A DNA stretch of 64,000 bases from Gambelia wislizenii (GCA_030847615.1 JAUMIR010000002.1:233821809-233885808); one strand, 5' to 3'; shown: positions 1-11,613, counted from the first letter of the stretch. Notes: generated by a model from the letters alone, not told the origin. A program made the numbers and translations.

Positions 1-4
1 AATA

Positions 5-168
5 CAGTATTAAAAAAAATGCCAAGAAGCAAGCCTTCATTTTGCCATTTTATATAAGGGACACTATTTTACTGTGCCATTGTATATAATGGGACTTGAG
101 CATTCACAGATTTGGGTATCCATGGGGGTTCCTAGGACCAAACCCCAGCGGATACCAAGGGCCCACTG
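5..168. mobile_element. Tigger-like MITE, left part deleted
   Basis: The right half matches the fuller copies at 7701-7908 and 9144-9351, including the stretch around ATATAAGGGACAC and the terminus GGGCCCACTG followed by TA. The left end shows only CAGT after a TA, then runs into an A-rich tract, so most of the left terminal repeat is missing. It lies in the intron upstream of the ZBTB39 coding exon. The family resembles Tigger/pogo elements in terminal sequence and TA target site. Confidence 0.75.
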
Positions 169-320
169 TATAATACATGTGTTTATTACCAACAACCATG
201 TTTGCTTCTATCTTTCCATTTACAAAACATCCAAGGCAGTTTACAACATAATACACACTATATTTTAGGTTTCATTCAAAAGCTGTAAGAAAACTGTTAA
301 CTTGCCATTTGCTTCTCTCT

Positions 321-322
321 AG
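321..322 (+). promoter_or_regulatory. ZBTB39: Splice acceptor of the ZBTB39 coding exon
   Basis: A pyrimidine-rich run (TTGCTTCTCTCTAG) ends in AG here. The exon would begin at 323, leaving about 115 bases of 5' UTR before the ATG at 438. An upstream untranslated exon plus one coding exon fits the known ZBTB39 structure. The upstream exon and promoter are outside the window. Confidence 0.6.
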
Positions 323-437
323 AGTCCCCTGCCCAGTGAGATTCCAAGGCTGGCAACCCCACTTCTAATGCAGGAGAAGAACGTGCAAATGTAAACCAGA
401 AGTGCACGGGAGAAGCAGCTTTTCAGCAGCTGCCAAA

Positions 438-2537
438 ATGGGCATGAGGATCAAGCTGCACAGCACTGACCACCCCAATAACCTGCTGAAGGAACTCAAT
501 AAGTGCAGGTTGTCAGAAACTATGTGTGATGTTACCATTGTTGTGGGGAGCCGCTCCTTCCCTGCACACAAAGCAGTGCTGGCGTGCGCAGCAGGCTATT
601 TCCAGAACCTTTTCCTCAACGCAGGTCTGGATGCTGCTCGCACGTACGTGGTGGATTTCATCACTCCAACCAACTTTGAGAAGATCCTGAGCTTCGTTTA
701 TACCTCAGAGCTCTTCACAGACCTGATCAATGTGGGTGTTATTTATGAGGTAGCTGAAAAACTGGGCATGGATGATTTGTTGAAGGCCTGCCATTCTACC
801 TTTCCAGACTTGGAAAACTCAGCCGTTACTAAACAGCCCTCTGTCTCAGGTGAAAGTCGGTCAAGTGGCACTTTGGCTGAATCCAACCATTCGCTGACAG
901 AAATCCGAAACAGCGGGGAGCACTTGGCAACAGAGCGGAATAGCAGCCTGCATGGTGAAGCAATGGGTGGCTACAAAGAAGATCCTGCAAATGATGCAAC
1001 TCATAACTTACTGCATCCGCAGACTCCCAAAACTGAAGAACAGGAAACACCAGCACAGTTCAGTGGTGCCATGAGTATTATGACGCAGGCTGGTCTGAGC
1101 AGCATCAGCATGGCTGTTCAAACAACTGTGAACTCTTGCCAGCCATATAAAATCCAGAGCAACGGGGATTACAGCAAAGGTAACTTTTTCTCCTCTGATG
1201 CCTCTCTGGATATATCCACAGGCAGCAATTCCTGCCCTAGCAACAGTGACCACTCCAAAGACCAGGGCTTTGGGCAAATGGACGAGCTACAACTAGAAGA
1301 CCTGGGGGAAGAGGAATTACATTTTGAAGACCCCAGTGAGGAGCTAGGTGCAGCAGAGGAGGTGATTGAGCTGAGCGATGATAGTGAGGAGGAGCTATCC
1401 TTTGAGAATGATAGTCGGGATAACAAGGCCATGCCCTGTCAAGTGTGCAAAAAAGTATTAGAACCCAACATCCAGCTGATCCGCCAGCATGCCAGGGAAC
1501 ATGTCGACCTCCTGACTGGCAACTGCAAGGTGTGTGAGACCCATTTCCAAGACAGGAACTCTAGGGTCACCCATGTCCTGTCTCACATTGGGATATTCCT
1601 CTTCTCCTGTGATATGTGTGAGACTAAGTTTTTCACCCAGTGGCAGCTCAACCTCCATCGCCGAGAAGGGGTATTTGACAGCAACATTATCATCCATCCC
1701 AGTGACCCACTGATAGGGAAGGTCAACTTGTTCAGTGGGGATTTGGCATGTGCTGTCTGTGGGAAACTGCTGGCCAAAGATTTTCATGTGGTTCGGGGTC
1801 ACATCTTGGATCACGTGAACTTGAAAGGCCAAACGTGTGGTGTGTGTGACCAGCGGCACCTCAATCTCTGTAGCCTGATGTGGCACACACTTTCCCACTT
1901 AGGAATCTCTGTTTTTTCTTGCTCTATTTGTGCCAATAGTTTTGTGGACAGGCTCCTTCTAGAGAAGCACATGGCGGTCCACCAAAGCATGGAGGAAGCC
2001 CTCTTCCAGTGTCATTATTGCGGCCAGGCGTTCAAGCTGGAAGCTGCTTACCGCTACCATGTGAGCCAGCACAAGTGTAGCTCCAGCTTGGACCTTGTCC
2101 GGCCTAGCTTTGGTGACCGAATGCACCAGCAGTCTCTGCAAAAGAGGAAGCTGACGGAGGAGTTCTTAAGTGAGGATGTGGCGCTCCAGAATCAACCTGG
2201 GAACAGTAAGTACAGCTGCAAGGTGTGTGGGAAGAGGTTTGCTCACACCAGTGAATTCAACTACCACCGGCGCATCCACACTGGGGAGAAGCCCTATCAA
2301 TGCAAAGTGTGCCACAAGTTCTTCCGTGGGCGTTCCACCATCAAGTGCCACTTGAAGACCCACTCTGGGGCTCTCATGTACCGGTGCACAGTTTGTGGCC
2401 ACTACAGCTCTACTCTTAACCTCATGAGCAAGCATATAGGTGTCCACAAAGGCAGCCTTCCCCCTGACTTCACCATTGAGCAGACTTTCATGTACATCAT
2501 CCATTCCAAAGAGGCGGAGAAAAACACAGACAGCTGA
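438..2537 (+). CDS. ZBTB39: ZBTB39, BTB and C2H2 zinc-finger transcription factor
   Basis: The complete coding exon gives 699 residues; the human protein is 712. It is a nuclear DNA-binding factor, probably a repressor, with poorly studied targets. The BTB/POZ dimerisation domain lies at about residues 20-121 (core FPAHKAVLA at 41-49). A Ser-rich linker and an acidic stretch (about 280-325, containing VIELSDDSEEE) follow. About ten C2H2 or C2H2-like fingers begin near residues 334, 363, 391, 438, 467, 495, 525, 594, 622 and 650; fingers 8 and 9 are joined by the classic TGEKPYQ linker. I chose the ATG at 438, giving MGMRIKL, because it has A at -3 and G at +4 and matches the family start. The open frame extends 12 codons upstream to 402, but that ATG is a weaker choice. 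The frame is intact, and GPR182 lies downstream in convergent orientation. Confidence 0.97.
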   Translation: MGMRIKLHSTDHPNNLLKELNKCRLSETMCDVTIVVGSRSFPAHKAVLACAAGYFQNLFLNAGLDAARTYVVDFITPTNFEKILSFVYTSELFTDLINVGVIYEVAEKLGMDDLLKACHSTFPDLENSAVTKQPSVSGESRSSGTLAESNHSLTEIRNSGEHLATERNSSLHGEAMGGYKEDPANDATHNLLHPQTPKTEEQETPAQFSGAMSIMTQAGLSSISMAVQTTVNSCQPYKIQSNGDYSKGNFFSSDASLDISTGSNSCPSNSDHSKDQGFGQMDELQLEDLGEEELHFEDPSEELGAAEEVIELSDDSEEELSFENDSRDNKAMPCQVCKKVLEPNIQLIRQHAREHVDLLTGNCKVCETHFQDRNSRVTHVLSHIGIFLFSCDMCETKFFTQWQLNLHRREGVFDSNIIIHPSDPLIGKVNLFSGDLACAVCGKLLAKDFHVVRGHILDHVNLKGQTCGVCDQRHLNLCSLMWHTLSHLGISVFSCSICANSFVDRLLLEKHMAVHQSMEEALFQCHYCGQAFKLEAAYRYHVSQHKCSSSLDLVRPSFGDRMHQQSLQKRKLTEEFLSEDVALQNQPGNSKYSCKVCGKRFAHTSEFNYHRRIHTGEKPYQCKVCHKFFRGRSTIKCHLKTHSGALMYRCTVCGHYSSTLNLMSKHIGVHKGSLPPDFTIEQTFMYIIHSKEAEKNTDS

Positions 2538-3170
2538 TAATAACAGCAGTATTGGGAAAGTAAACACTACTTGTAGTAGCAGTGAAATGTGCTTCAGTTT
2601 TTATATATATAAAAAATAACATTGCAGTACATTTAATGGTCAGGCATCATCAGCATTGTACTTTATTTCCTTTTGCCTTGTTAGAGGGTTTCTTAAATCA
2701 CTGTCCTGTGAAAACAACAGCACGTTAGATGTGTTATTGTTCTCAAGAAACCTGTCGTGTTTACCTCCTGCTGAGTCCAATGCTCTGTCATTTTTTTTAA
2801 AAAAATCTAGGAAACAGATTGTTTGGTCTTCTCCATTGGGTAGGTTTTTCCCCTTCATGACTTTTCCCTTCTCCACCACTGCCATCTCCAAGCTGAGATC
2901 ACTAAAAGATTTATGCTGCTAAGATATATTGATGCTCCACATCAGTAGGGATAGCAGGGGATAAAGTAGGAGGCAAACGTAATTGTTTCTGTCTGGTTGT
3001 CAGGAGGATGTAAGTTGGAACAACTCACAGTGAAGTCCTAAACTTGTTTGCTTGTTGCTTCCTTCCTGGAAAGTGTGCTTAGGATTTTTAGGCTGGCTTC
3101 TTGTCGTATTTTTTAAAAAGTTTGGCAACTTAAAAAGAAAAACAAAACCCAAACTTAGCTCTTGATTCTA

Positions 3171-3783
3171 CAGTGGGCCTGCCGTATCTGTTCTGGACCC
3201 ATAGATTCAACCCACTGGGGATCAAAAAATATATAATATTTTTTAAAAAATACCAGAAAGTCTTGCTGCAGCTGGTGAATTTGCTGTTGTGGGTGACCGT
3301 GCACTTGTGAGGGAAAGAGGCAACGTGACAGCAGCCAATGCAAACCGTTCTGATGGTTCCTGGAAGATGCAGAAGTGTTTGTGTTCATGTTGCTGCCATT
3401 TAATAATACAGTACGAGCCCCTATATCCACACTTACCTGTGTCCAAAAAAATATGTTCTCTCTAGGCATTTTCTAGGTCCTCTAGCACGATTCTATGGTA
3501 TGCTTCCACTGGAAGTTGACCATAGAGTTGCACTGTAGGACCTAGAAAATGCCTACAGAGGTGTTCTCAGAATCTTTAGGTCCTCCAGCACAACTCTATG
3601 ATATGCTTGGGCCAGAAGTTGTTCATTTCATTAGTGTTGGCTATTATCTGTAGTTTCACATTTCCATGGTAAGCCCAGGAATGTATCCCCTGTGGATATG
3701 GGGGTCAGAATTGATAATCTGCATTTCTTTATATCCACCTGGGGTCCTGTAACTAAACCTCTGTGGATACGGTAGGCCCACTA
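3171..3783. mobile_element. Tigger-like element with a second MITE nested inside
   Basis: Outer ends are CAGTGGGCCTGCCGTATC at the left (after TA) and GGATACGGTAGGCCCACT at the right (before TA), so inverted ends and a TA duplication are visible. From about 3409 to 3714 a second element interrupts it. That inner sequence starts CAGTACGAGCCCCTATATC, contains TGTTCTCTCTAGG and ends near GGATATGGGGGTC, all shared with the complete MITE at 53667-53882. Confidence 0.7.
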
Positions 3784-3871
3784 TATGCCTGACAGCTGTG
3801 TGGCGTAGACATTAGTACTGATAGTTCTTATCTCTGTGCCATGAAAATCTCACTTTATGATTTCCGTTGAT

Positions 3872-4006
3872 CAGTGCTTCTTAGTCTTTGCTCTTCCAGA
3901 TGTTTCAGATATCAACTTCCAGAAGTCCCAGCCAGCATGATCAATGGTCAGGAATTTTGGCAGGTGAAGCTGCAAACATCTGAAGGCCCAAGGCCTGGGA
4001 ACCATT
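3872..4006. mobile_element. Foldback hAT-like MITE (CAGTGGTTCTCAG family)
   Basis: The left end CAGTGCTTCTTAGTCTT pairs with the right end GGCCTGGGAACCATTG. Between them sit a CCAGATGTTT / AAACATCTGA inverted pair and the middle CCCAGCCAGCATG. A relative is at 26159-26283. No clear target duplication is visible. Confidence 0.5.
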
Positions 4007-4276
4007 GCTCCAAATAAAGCTAATGTTAAAGGCATAAGGGACAGCTAGGCTTGTGTGTGTGTGACAATGTGTTAATCCTATCCTGCACCCAGTCCTTTTT
4101 AGCCTTTTGCCCTTTATCATAATAAAATCAAGAGTTGGTTTCATAAACGACAGCAAATAAAGCAGTGGAAAGGGGTGTGGTAGAGTAAAGATGGGTTTTT
4201 CCAAATATGAATCTTTTGGATGTTTTATCTGGGGGTAGGGAAAGTAGCAGTATCCTGAGAAAGAGTTGTTGGCTTA

Positions 4277-4481
4277 GGGTGCATCTACATTGTAAAAATA
4301 ATGCAGTTTGACACCATTTTAACTGTCATGGCTCTATCCTACAGAATCCTGGGATGTGTAGTTTTGTGAGGCACTAGCGCTCTTTGGCAGAAAAGTTTAT
4401 AAACCCCAGGATTCCATAGGATAGATTTATAGCACTTAAAGTGGTGTTAAACTGCATTATTTCTACAGTGTAGATGCACCC
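4277..4481. mobile_element. Palindromic MITE with TTA target duplication
   Basis: The two halves are nearly reverse complements over about 200 bp: GGGTGCATCTACATTG at the left and TACAGTGTAGATGCACCC at the right, with AATCCTGGGATGTGTAG and its complement inside. TTA flanks both ends (4274-4276 and 4482-4484), which fits PIF/Harbinger-type integration. Other copies are at 22221-22444, 46225-46451, 47451-47668, 48424-48651 and 58064-58260. Confidence 0.75.
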
Positions 4482-4484
4482 TTA

Positions 4485-7400
4485 ATCTCCCACGTCCTCT
4501 TTGCAAAACGAAAAGTTCCTCAGGCATCAAAGAACATGTTCTTATATTTCTTTATTGCCTCCCAGTATAGTATCTAAATGATACATGAGGCTAGTGTCCA
4601 ATGTTCACACTTCTGAAAGTATCTGACTAATACAGTTTTGTGGACAGAGCTAGGAATCCTCCCCATGGGCTATAATCCTATACACTTACTGTGTGAGGTT
4701 CCCTTTGAACTCAGTAGGGGGTACCTCTGAGTAGACATGGAGAGGAGTGTGCAGTTGTGCTTGAAAATATTTTATTGCCTTAAGGAAATATCTCTAGAAG
4801 AAGGAAGAAAAGAATTAGGGCCTTTCCAGATGACCTGAAAGGGCAGAATAAATACACTTCTCTTACACATTAGTTTGGAGAGATCAACATGTCTTCTCAG
4901 AATAGCACTTTTATTGCACGGATATCCTATATTCTAGCACATAGACCACAGCATTTTATTTCATGGAAAATTCAGTCTCTTCCTCCCTCTGTGCTAGCAC
5001 ATCCATTGTGATTGTGTCAGAGGTGGCTATTGGGCTGAAGACCCATGTGGTGACTTTTATAGAGCAGTGGAGCCAGTCTGAATGTCCTCTGGCCACATGC
5101 TGTGCAGGTATACCCCTGTCTGTCCAGGACTGAGCTGTGAAAAACATAACACCCCCAAATGCCCACTTCTACAAGTTTGCAGCAAAAGCCAGCTGTGGAT
5201 GGCATTAATTGGCTAATGTCCATTACACCACCAAAATGCATGGCACTCCAATCCTTGGAGCAGTTTGCAACTTTTCATTTTTTAAAGTGGAGGATGCATG
5301 TACAGATGAATAAAACATGCATGTGGTGCTTAATTTGATAAAAAGAAAATAATCAGCCCACTTGAAGCAAGAGAAATAAGGCAAAGCTAATAAGGCGTGG
5401 GGAAAATAATCAGCCCACAGATAGCATGTGACCTCAGGGTCATTTTTTTTTGTCCCAAGGACCCCAAACTTTAAAAATAGAATTACCCTCCAAATACCTC
5501 TGGAGGTGTGTGTAGGGCAGTTTCTCAATATTTTTTTTTGCTCAGGATTTAGTCTCAGGAGAGGCCTTTTTTTCCATCAGAAGTGACTTGGAAACAAACT
5601 TCTGGGTTTCTTCATGTTGGGAAAAAGGCCTCTCTTGGGCCTACAATGGCCCAAGGGGGCTGAAAATGTGGCAAAAAATGTCCCCATTCCTTGAGTGAGG
5701 AGTGTTGGTAGACACTTGGGAGCAAAAGATTCCCCCCCCCCCCGTACAGCCTTTAAGATGCTCCTGGGGTAAATCAATACAGCCCTTGTCCGACAGGCTT
5801 ATGTATCATTTGTCTTGATAGGATGTATGTCTGCTGTGTTTATTGCTAGGATGAGAGGATGGCGACCCCACTGTGTCTTGCTCTTCAATAATAGTGTTTC
5901 TCTCTTCACCTCTGTACAGTGCCTATGGCATCGCAAGTGCTGAGCAACATTACCTCCACCTACTTCTATTGCAGAACTGTTAAGTATGCTTCTCATTATA
6001 ATGTTCTTAAAAGTCTTCAGAGCTCAAGCACTCCCGTTGGAATGCTGTTTTAGTCCTGTAGTGGGGGTGTGTGTGTGTGGAAAACCACCAAGCGAAATTA
6101 CCTCTTCTCCCTTCTCTGAGGGGCAACCTGCTGCTTGTTTTGTTTTGTTTTTAAAGTTCTTTGATGGCTACACTCTTCCCCCCAACCCTACCCAATAGTT
6201 CAAAACACACATATCTACCCTTTCTCCTCTTTTTTTAAAATGAAGAACCAAGGTGTGTTCTGTGCTGACATCAGCTTGTCTCAGGAGGGAAAGAGCATGC
6301 TCCTGATAGTGGATTTGTGTTGAAATGATGATATAGTGTATCCCCCCTCCCTTTTTTGCCACCTAGAGATTTTGTCCCCAGAGCAGTGAAAACTCAACAT
6401 AACTAACAACAGTGTCACTAACAATAAATACATCCCATTGTCTGGATACTGGAGATTTTCCCTTTCCCTGCCCTCTTCCCATTTTAGTGCTTATTAGAGG
6501 AATTGAACAGAAGAGGGAGATCACAGGCCACAGGTACTGGATTGCATTTGTGGCTTTGTCTTGTGGACTGTACTTCATGCTGCAAACAAGACCCCCTCTC
6601 CGCAAGTGCAGTCCTATGTGAAATCCATGCAGGAGGGATGGATGTGTGAGGTGAATGTTGATATACTGTATGTAGCAGCTGACTTGAGATCTGCCCCTTG
6701 GTTTAATACAAACTACCTCATAAAGAGGAAGCTCTGGAGTCTTAAAAGTCACTGCTGGGTACTACTAGGCTCTCAGACTTCCATAAATAAAAACACTGGT
6801 GTTAAAGGAAAGGAGAAATCCCTGAAATCCTGCTCTAGCTCTGATCTATGAATGGGGGAGAATGAAAATAATGTAGGGCCCCTGAATCATATCTGACTCT
6901 GGTTCAAGTAGGGTGACCTTGGGCAGGTTTGTTTTGCCTCTTTGCTTACAGTACCTACCTCTAAGGGTGTTGTGAAGATGTATCTATTTTGATGTGTGTT
7001 GAGGGACAGGGGAAAGCATTTATTTATGTCTCATTTTCATATCCAAGGATAGTTCCATATCCAAGGATAGTTCTAATGTGCAGCAGATATTTAAGCACAT
7101 TTCTTCATGTCTTTCCTTTTTGTGGCCTCAGGTTGGCAGACACCAAAAAAAAGAAAAGAAAAAAAGATAAACTAAGATATTGGCTGAACTATGGCAGACA
7201 AGGCTCTTTCCAGGTGCAATTGGCAAAGTTGTTGGTAAGATTAAGGAGCTGCCTCAGGATTTAACCACTACTAAGTTTTGTTACTTCCATTAAAGTAATG
7301 GTGGGACTAGGGCTACCCAGATATAGACCTAGGAGAGCTTGAGCAGGACATCAGAGCCTAAAGTGGAGCAAGCTTTGTTGCTGACTAAGAGCAGAAGACC

Positions 7401-7700
7401 AGTCCTCCTGTGGTTATCATGCAAAGCCTGGTCACTCAAGGAGCTTCCGGCTACCTATCTATGGGAAGGGATGCTCTTGCACACCCCTGCTCCCCTCCTC
7501 TGCCTGAAGAAGGCTCTCTGGCCTGAACCCACAGATACTTTCAAAGCTCACCAGCCTAGGTCCGATGTTGGACTCCTGAGTTTCCTGGTTCTCAGACAAT
7601 TGATCATTAATGTATCTCCAACACTGTGCCATGTGCTAAACCGAAGCATATTTCCCTAAGTAGGATGTAGGTTCTCTTGGAAATGAAGAAAAAGAAACTA
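4485..7700. other. Unassigned UTR/intergenic sequence
   Basis: No gene is supported here. I see a run of ten C near 5731, a short GT repeat near 6067, and a weak tRNA-SINE-like fragment around 6885-6985 (GTGACCTTGGGCAGGT and later GGTGTTGTGAAGATG). Open frames of 60-130 codons occur on both strands but have no recognisable domain and overlap antisense frames. Confidence 0.5.
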
Positions 7701-7908
7701 CAGTTGGCCCTCTGTATCCATGGGTTCAGCACCTGCAAATTCAACCAACCAAGGCTTGAAAATATTTGGAGACCTTGCTGTTTGTCATTTTATATAAGGG
7801 ACACCATTTTACTACAGCGTTGTATATAATGGGACTTGTGTATCCACAGATTTTGGCATCTAAGGGGGGTCCTGGAACCAAACCCCAGTGGATACTGAGG
7901 GCCCACTG
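7701..7908. mobile_element. Tigger-like MITE, complete
   Basis: The 208-bp element has inverted ends CAGTTGGCCCTCTGTATCC and GAGGGCCCACTG, flanked by TA at 7699-7700 and 7909-7910. This is the clearest full copy of the family in the window and serves as the reference for the copies at 5-168, 9144-9351, 16503-16735 and the split copy at 32795/40388. Confidence 0.85.
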
Positions 7909-8790
7909 TATACTTCATCTTATCTAGTAAGAACTCCTGTCTCATCTTCAAGTCAAAGCAAAGCTCTAGAGCTGCTTTCCTCTCATTTTTCAGTGCCAAA
8001 CCTGTCCAGCTAATTGACAAGGAGATGTTCAGCTCCAGAAAGTTTTCTTCTGAGCATTCAGCAACAATATAGTTTTGAATTCTTACACTTTATGGCTAGG
8101 GTGTTTGGGAAGGTTTCTGATTCTGAATGTCTGTCTCCTGAGTATAGCTTTGGACTAGTAAAGGCATCTGCCTGCCCTCGAACATACCAACTCATCCCTG
8201 ATCTCCAAGAATAGGAATGAATTTAAAAGACTACCTCACAGGGGAAATGTTGTGAGGTGTATGTAGTAAGTGTCTGCAAAGTGCTTTGGAGCCCTTAGGC
8301 TTATTGAAAGACAAAGTATTGTAATTAAATGGCTTCAGTCTGTTTGACATGCTACCATTTGTGAAAAATATCCCTGCCATTACAATCACAGCAGGGGAGG
8401 AATCAGGCATGGAACAGGTATTCCACTTCAATGCAGAACAGTATGGATTTTTAAAAAATAATGTTCTGGAGATTAATGATTTGTTATTCTTTGTAAACTC
8501 AAAACAATGCCCTCCCCCATATTTTCTTCCAAAGATCCAGATGTCTTGAAATGAAACAAAAACAAAACAGAACATCATGATTGCTATCTAACCTTTTGGT
8601 TAGGTTAGTGGTAGGTACTGACCTCCTGTTATTTAAGTGTTTACTATATATTTGCTGTACAGTTTGTACATTTTGTAAAACTTTTCTCCTTCCCCAAAGG
8701 AAACAAAAGGTAGATGTCTAAAGTTGTTGTACATCAGATTCTTTTATACTCCCATCGTTTGACACAAAAGTTGTGTTTTTTATTTAGAAT

Positions 8791-8796
8791 AATAAA
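8791..8796 (+). terminator. ZBTB39: Putative distal poly(A) signal of ZBTB39
   Basis: AATAAA is followed about 20 bases later by a GT-rich stretch (GTTGTGCTTGTTC). It ends an AT-rich segment without recognisable repeats. RNA evidence is absent, so the assignment is an inference. Confidence 0.45.
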
Positions 8797-9143
8797 ATGA
8801 TAAACTTGAAGAGTTTAGTTGTGCTTGTTCTTTGCAGCTTGTGGTAGAAACTAACTAGCTGGTCAATGTATGATAAAGAAGAAAAGAAACAGCCTTTGGG
8901 TCACACACTGAAGAAACACTCCACTCTTGTAAAGCCAGGTCTGAAGTTCTCTGGATATGCTAGAGGACTTGCAGGATTGCTAGAGGGTTATCTGAGTTTG
9001 CTCTGGGATTTAGCCAATGCAGTCCCTCTCATTATTTCCACAAGTAATGCCTTTCTATGCATATCAGACAACTTGGGGGAAGCAATGTGACAGCCCCAAC
9101 TAACAGTTGGTTAGGAAGCTAAGTAAGCATATCTGGGCATGTA

Positions 9144-9351
9144 CAGTCAGCCCTCTTTATCCACAGGTTTGGCATCCATGGCTTTAAAATAAGGATTTTT
9201 TTTAATCCAAGAAGCAAACCTTGATTTTGCCATTTTATGTACAGGGCACCATTTTACTGTGCCATTGTATATAACGACTTGAGCATCCTCAGATTTTGAT
9301 ATCCATGCGGGAATCTGAAACCAAACCCCAGCAGATATTGCGGGCCCACTG
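9144..9351. mobile_element. Tigger-like MITE, complete
   Basis: The ends CAGTCAGCCCTCTTTATCC and GCGGGCCCACTG are flanked by TA on both sides (9142-9143 and 9352-9353). The interior shares the CATTTTATGTACAGGGCACC segment and the CCAAACCCCAGCAGATA segment with the other copies. Confidence 0.85.
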
Positions 9352-9353
9352 TA

Positions 9354-11348
9354 CTACTACTATATTTTTTAAAAAATGTATTTTTATGTTTTATGTCTTA
9401 GGAACCAATACGTCTTGGATTGTTTCTGATCAAACATAGTTTTATCTTGATTTGTTCTGTCTTGGTATCTGGTGGGTTAGTTTAATGACTTGAAAATTCT
9501 CTAGCCATATTCTTCATTGGATAAGTGCTCATAGATAAAACATGGATGCAAAAGTTAAGTACACATTTCCTGAACATCCTGCCTTCTTGGTCGAGATTTT
9601 TTTTTTTTTACCTTAACCCCATCCAAGTATTTTTTAATCAATATATGTCCTTGAGTCCTAGATAAATAGCCTGTTTCCCTCCTTTTTTGAAAGTGATTTA
9701 TTAAGTGCATTTCTAGTAATTTCCACTTTAACCTCCTATTCATATTGTTCTGAGATTACACTTGGCCTCATTCTCTGTTAGGCTGAAGATTGGATAGGAT
9801 ATGCTGAGAACATTTTGATCAGCACTTCTTCCCGTGTTCCATTTTGACCTCAAAGAAAAAGCTTTCTGACCAGTCAACTTCCAGAGTGTTCAAAAGAACA
9901 TAGTCCAAATCATGACATGGTTTTGTGTACTATTCTGAGGGGAGAACTCAGCTTTTGATACAACATCACAATCAGGCTAAAGTGCTAGTTTTTGGTGAAT
10001 ATGGTTGATGGAAACAGGAAGAGTTTTATCAGGTTCTCTGCTAAATTGTCCCCAATTATCAGGTTCTTTGGCTACGGTATTTCCCTCAAATGGCTTATGC
10101 TTTTTTGGGGGGGAGAGGCTTAAAAATACCCATTCTTCACTGATCATTCCACCCATTGTCAACTGTGGGTTCCCTCCTCCTAGTCTTGTCCAATGTGAAT
10201 CATTTGAACAGAGACCATGCTGCTTCTATGCTCTGTACAACTCCTAGCACACATAACCAATACTGAGTAATAAATATTTAGTAGCAAGACTCACATTTAT
10301 TGAAAATCTAGGTAGCACAAGCACACTTTACTGGAGATGTTCCTCTCTGATGAAGAAAGACTAGATGGCACAACCTGAAAAGAAAGGGATCCTGGAGGGA
10401 GAGTTGAAACACTTTCCACAGTAGCCAATGCAAAAGGTAAAAGCTGAGAGGCAGACTGGGACTTCTGCAAACAATGCAAAGCTTCCAAGTGTGGATGTGT
10501 CTCTTCAGAGGGGGTTCAAAGCCCCAGCATTGCCTGAGGGCACAGCTGGTTAGCTATGTTCTTTCAGCACTGCTCCAAATTCATAGTCTGGTCCACCACA
10601 TTTCACTGGCTTAAAATAACAGGCCTGTATACATGCTGCTGGAACTGAGCCATTGGTATCCTGATTCCCCAGCAGGGGTTTAAATTTTCATGAATTTTCT
10701 TCTTGTTGGCAAAAATGAATGTTTCATTTTGCTTTCCACTCTGAGAAAGTCCTTGAAAACTGTGGACTTACTCTTCAAACAGAAATATAAAGCCATGGGG
10801 AAGGGACTGTGCAAAACAGAATTTTCTATGCAGAAGACATGGTTTTCTGGGCAGGAATGTGAGTTTCTTCCCAGCTAAATCACAGTTTCTGTGCAAGAAA
10901 CTTGATATCTTTGCATAAAAGGTCACTGTCTGGGGGAATAAACAAAAGACAAAACCCAACCTCACTTGAGTTTTTCTACACAGAATAAAGCCTGAACTGC
11001 AAAGATTCTCACCTGCCAAGGATTCTTGTGAAAAATGGAAACCATTTTTTTTAAAAAAAACCTATTATCTGTATACTTTCAGATAATAGTCCTTCCCTAT
11101 TCCCTACCCACATAAAAAAACCAGTTGGATCCTCACCAAGGACCCAGGAGCTGTCCATTTCACCTTCACAGACTGCTTCAACTATCGGTAATGATGTTTT
11201 GCCTACATATGTACGGGCCATTCTGTTGAAGGAGTAGGACAGGGCAGCGTTTTTAGAATGAAATTTTCATTCAAAACTGCACAATCAAGAGAGGAAAAGC
11301 ATGGAAACATACATCTTCACCAAGTAAAATTTCAGGTCAGCAGAAACA
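9354..11348. other. Intergenic space between the convergent genes
   Basis: No gene is visible. The stretch is moderately AT-rich with homopolymer runs near 9598 and 11046. Frames of up to 83 codons are unsupported. The part nearest GPR182 may hold its 3' UTR. Confidence 0.5.
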
Positions 11349-11354
11349 TTTATT
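11349..11354 (-). terminator. GPR182: Candidate poly(A) signal of GPR182
   Basis: TTTATT on the plus strand reads AATAAA on the minus strand, about 260 bases past the GPR182 stop. It is only a hexamer match; other downstream signals are possible. Confidence 0.3.
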
Positions 11355-11613
11355 ACCATATTTATGGGGGGCAGGGAGGGAAGGTGAAATGGAGGACAAT
11401 TAATAAGAAACATCATTCAGTTTGTTAAGTTCAACTGACTGACAGAACAGCAGATCGTGGCTTCCCATATTTCACCTCTGGTCCCTAGATTCCAAGAAAT
11501 AACTGTTGCCAACAATTAGAACATCTTAATGAGGCCTGCCTTCTGCCAGTGGGAGAAATCTCTGAATGTGCTGGGTCCTGCAGCAGAACTGTGGCAATGG
11601 AACAAAGTAAGCA

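Larger units (their letters stand above)
2538..8815 (+). other. ZBTB39: Probable long 3' UTR of ZBTB39
   Basis: No coding sequence follows the stop. Possible poly(A) signals occur early (near 2605), at about 4013, and at 8791-8796 (AATAAA). The last sits in an AT-rich, repeat-free stretch (about 8590-8830) and is followed by a GT-rich sequence, as expected of a true 3' end. ZBTB39 transcripts in mammals have a long 3' UTR from general knowledge, so the distal site is plausible. Tigger-like elements (3171-3783, 7701-7908) and foldback MITEs (3872-4006, 4277-4481) would then lie inside the UTR. The end is inferred. Confidence 0.45.

Noticed and set aside
402..437. Upstream in-frame ATG of ZBTB39 (12 extra residues)
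   Set aside because: The family protein starts at MGMRIKL, and the ATG at 438 has a better context. The extension is likely 5' UTR.
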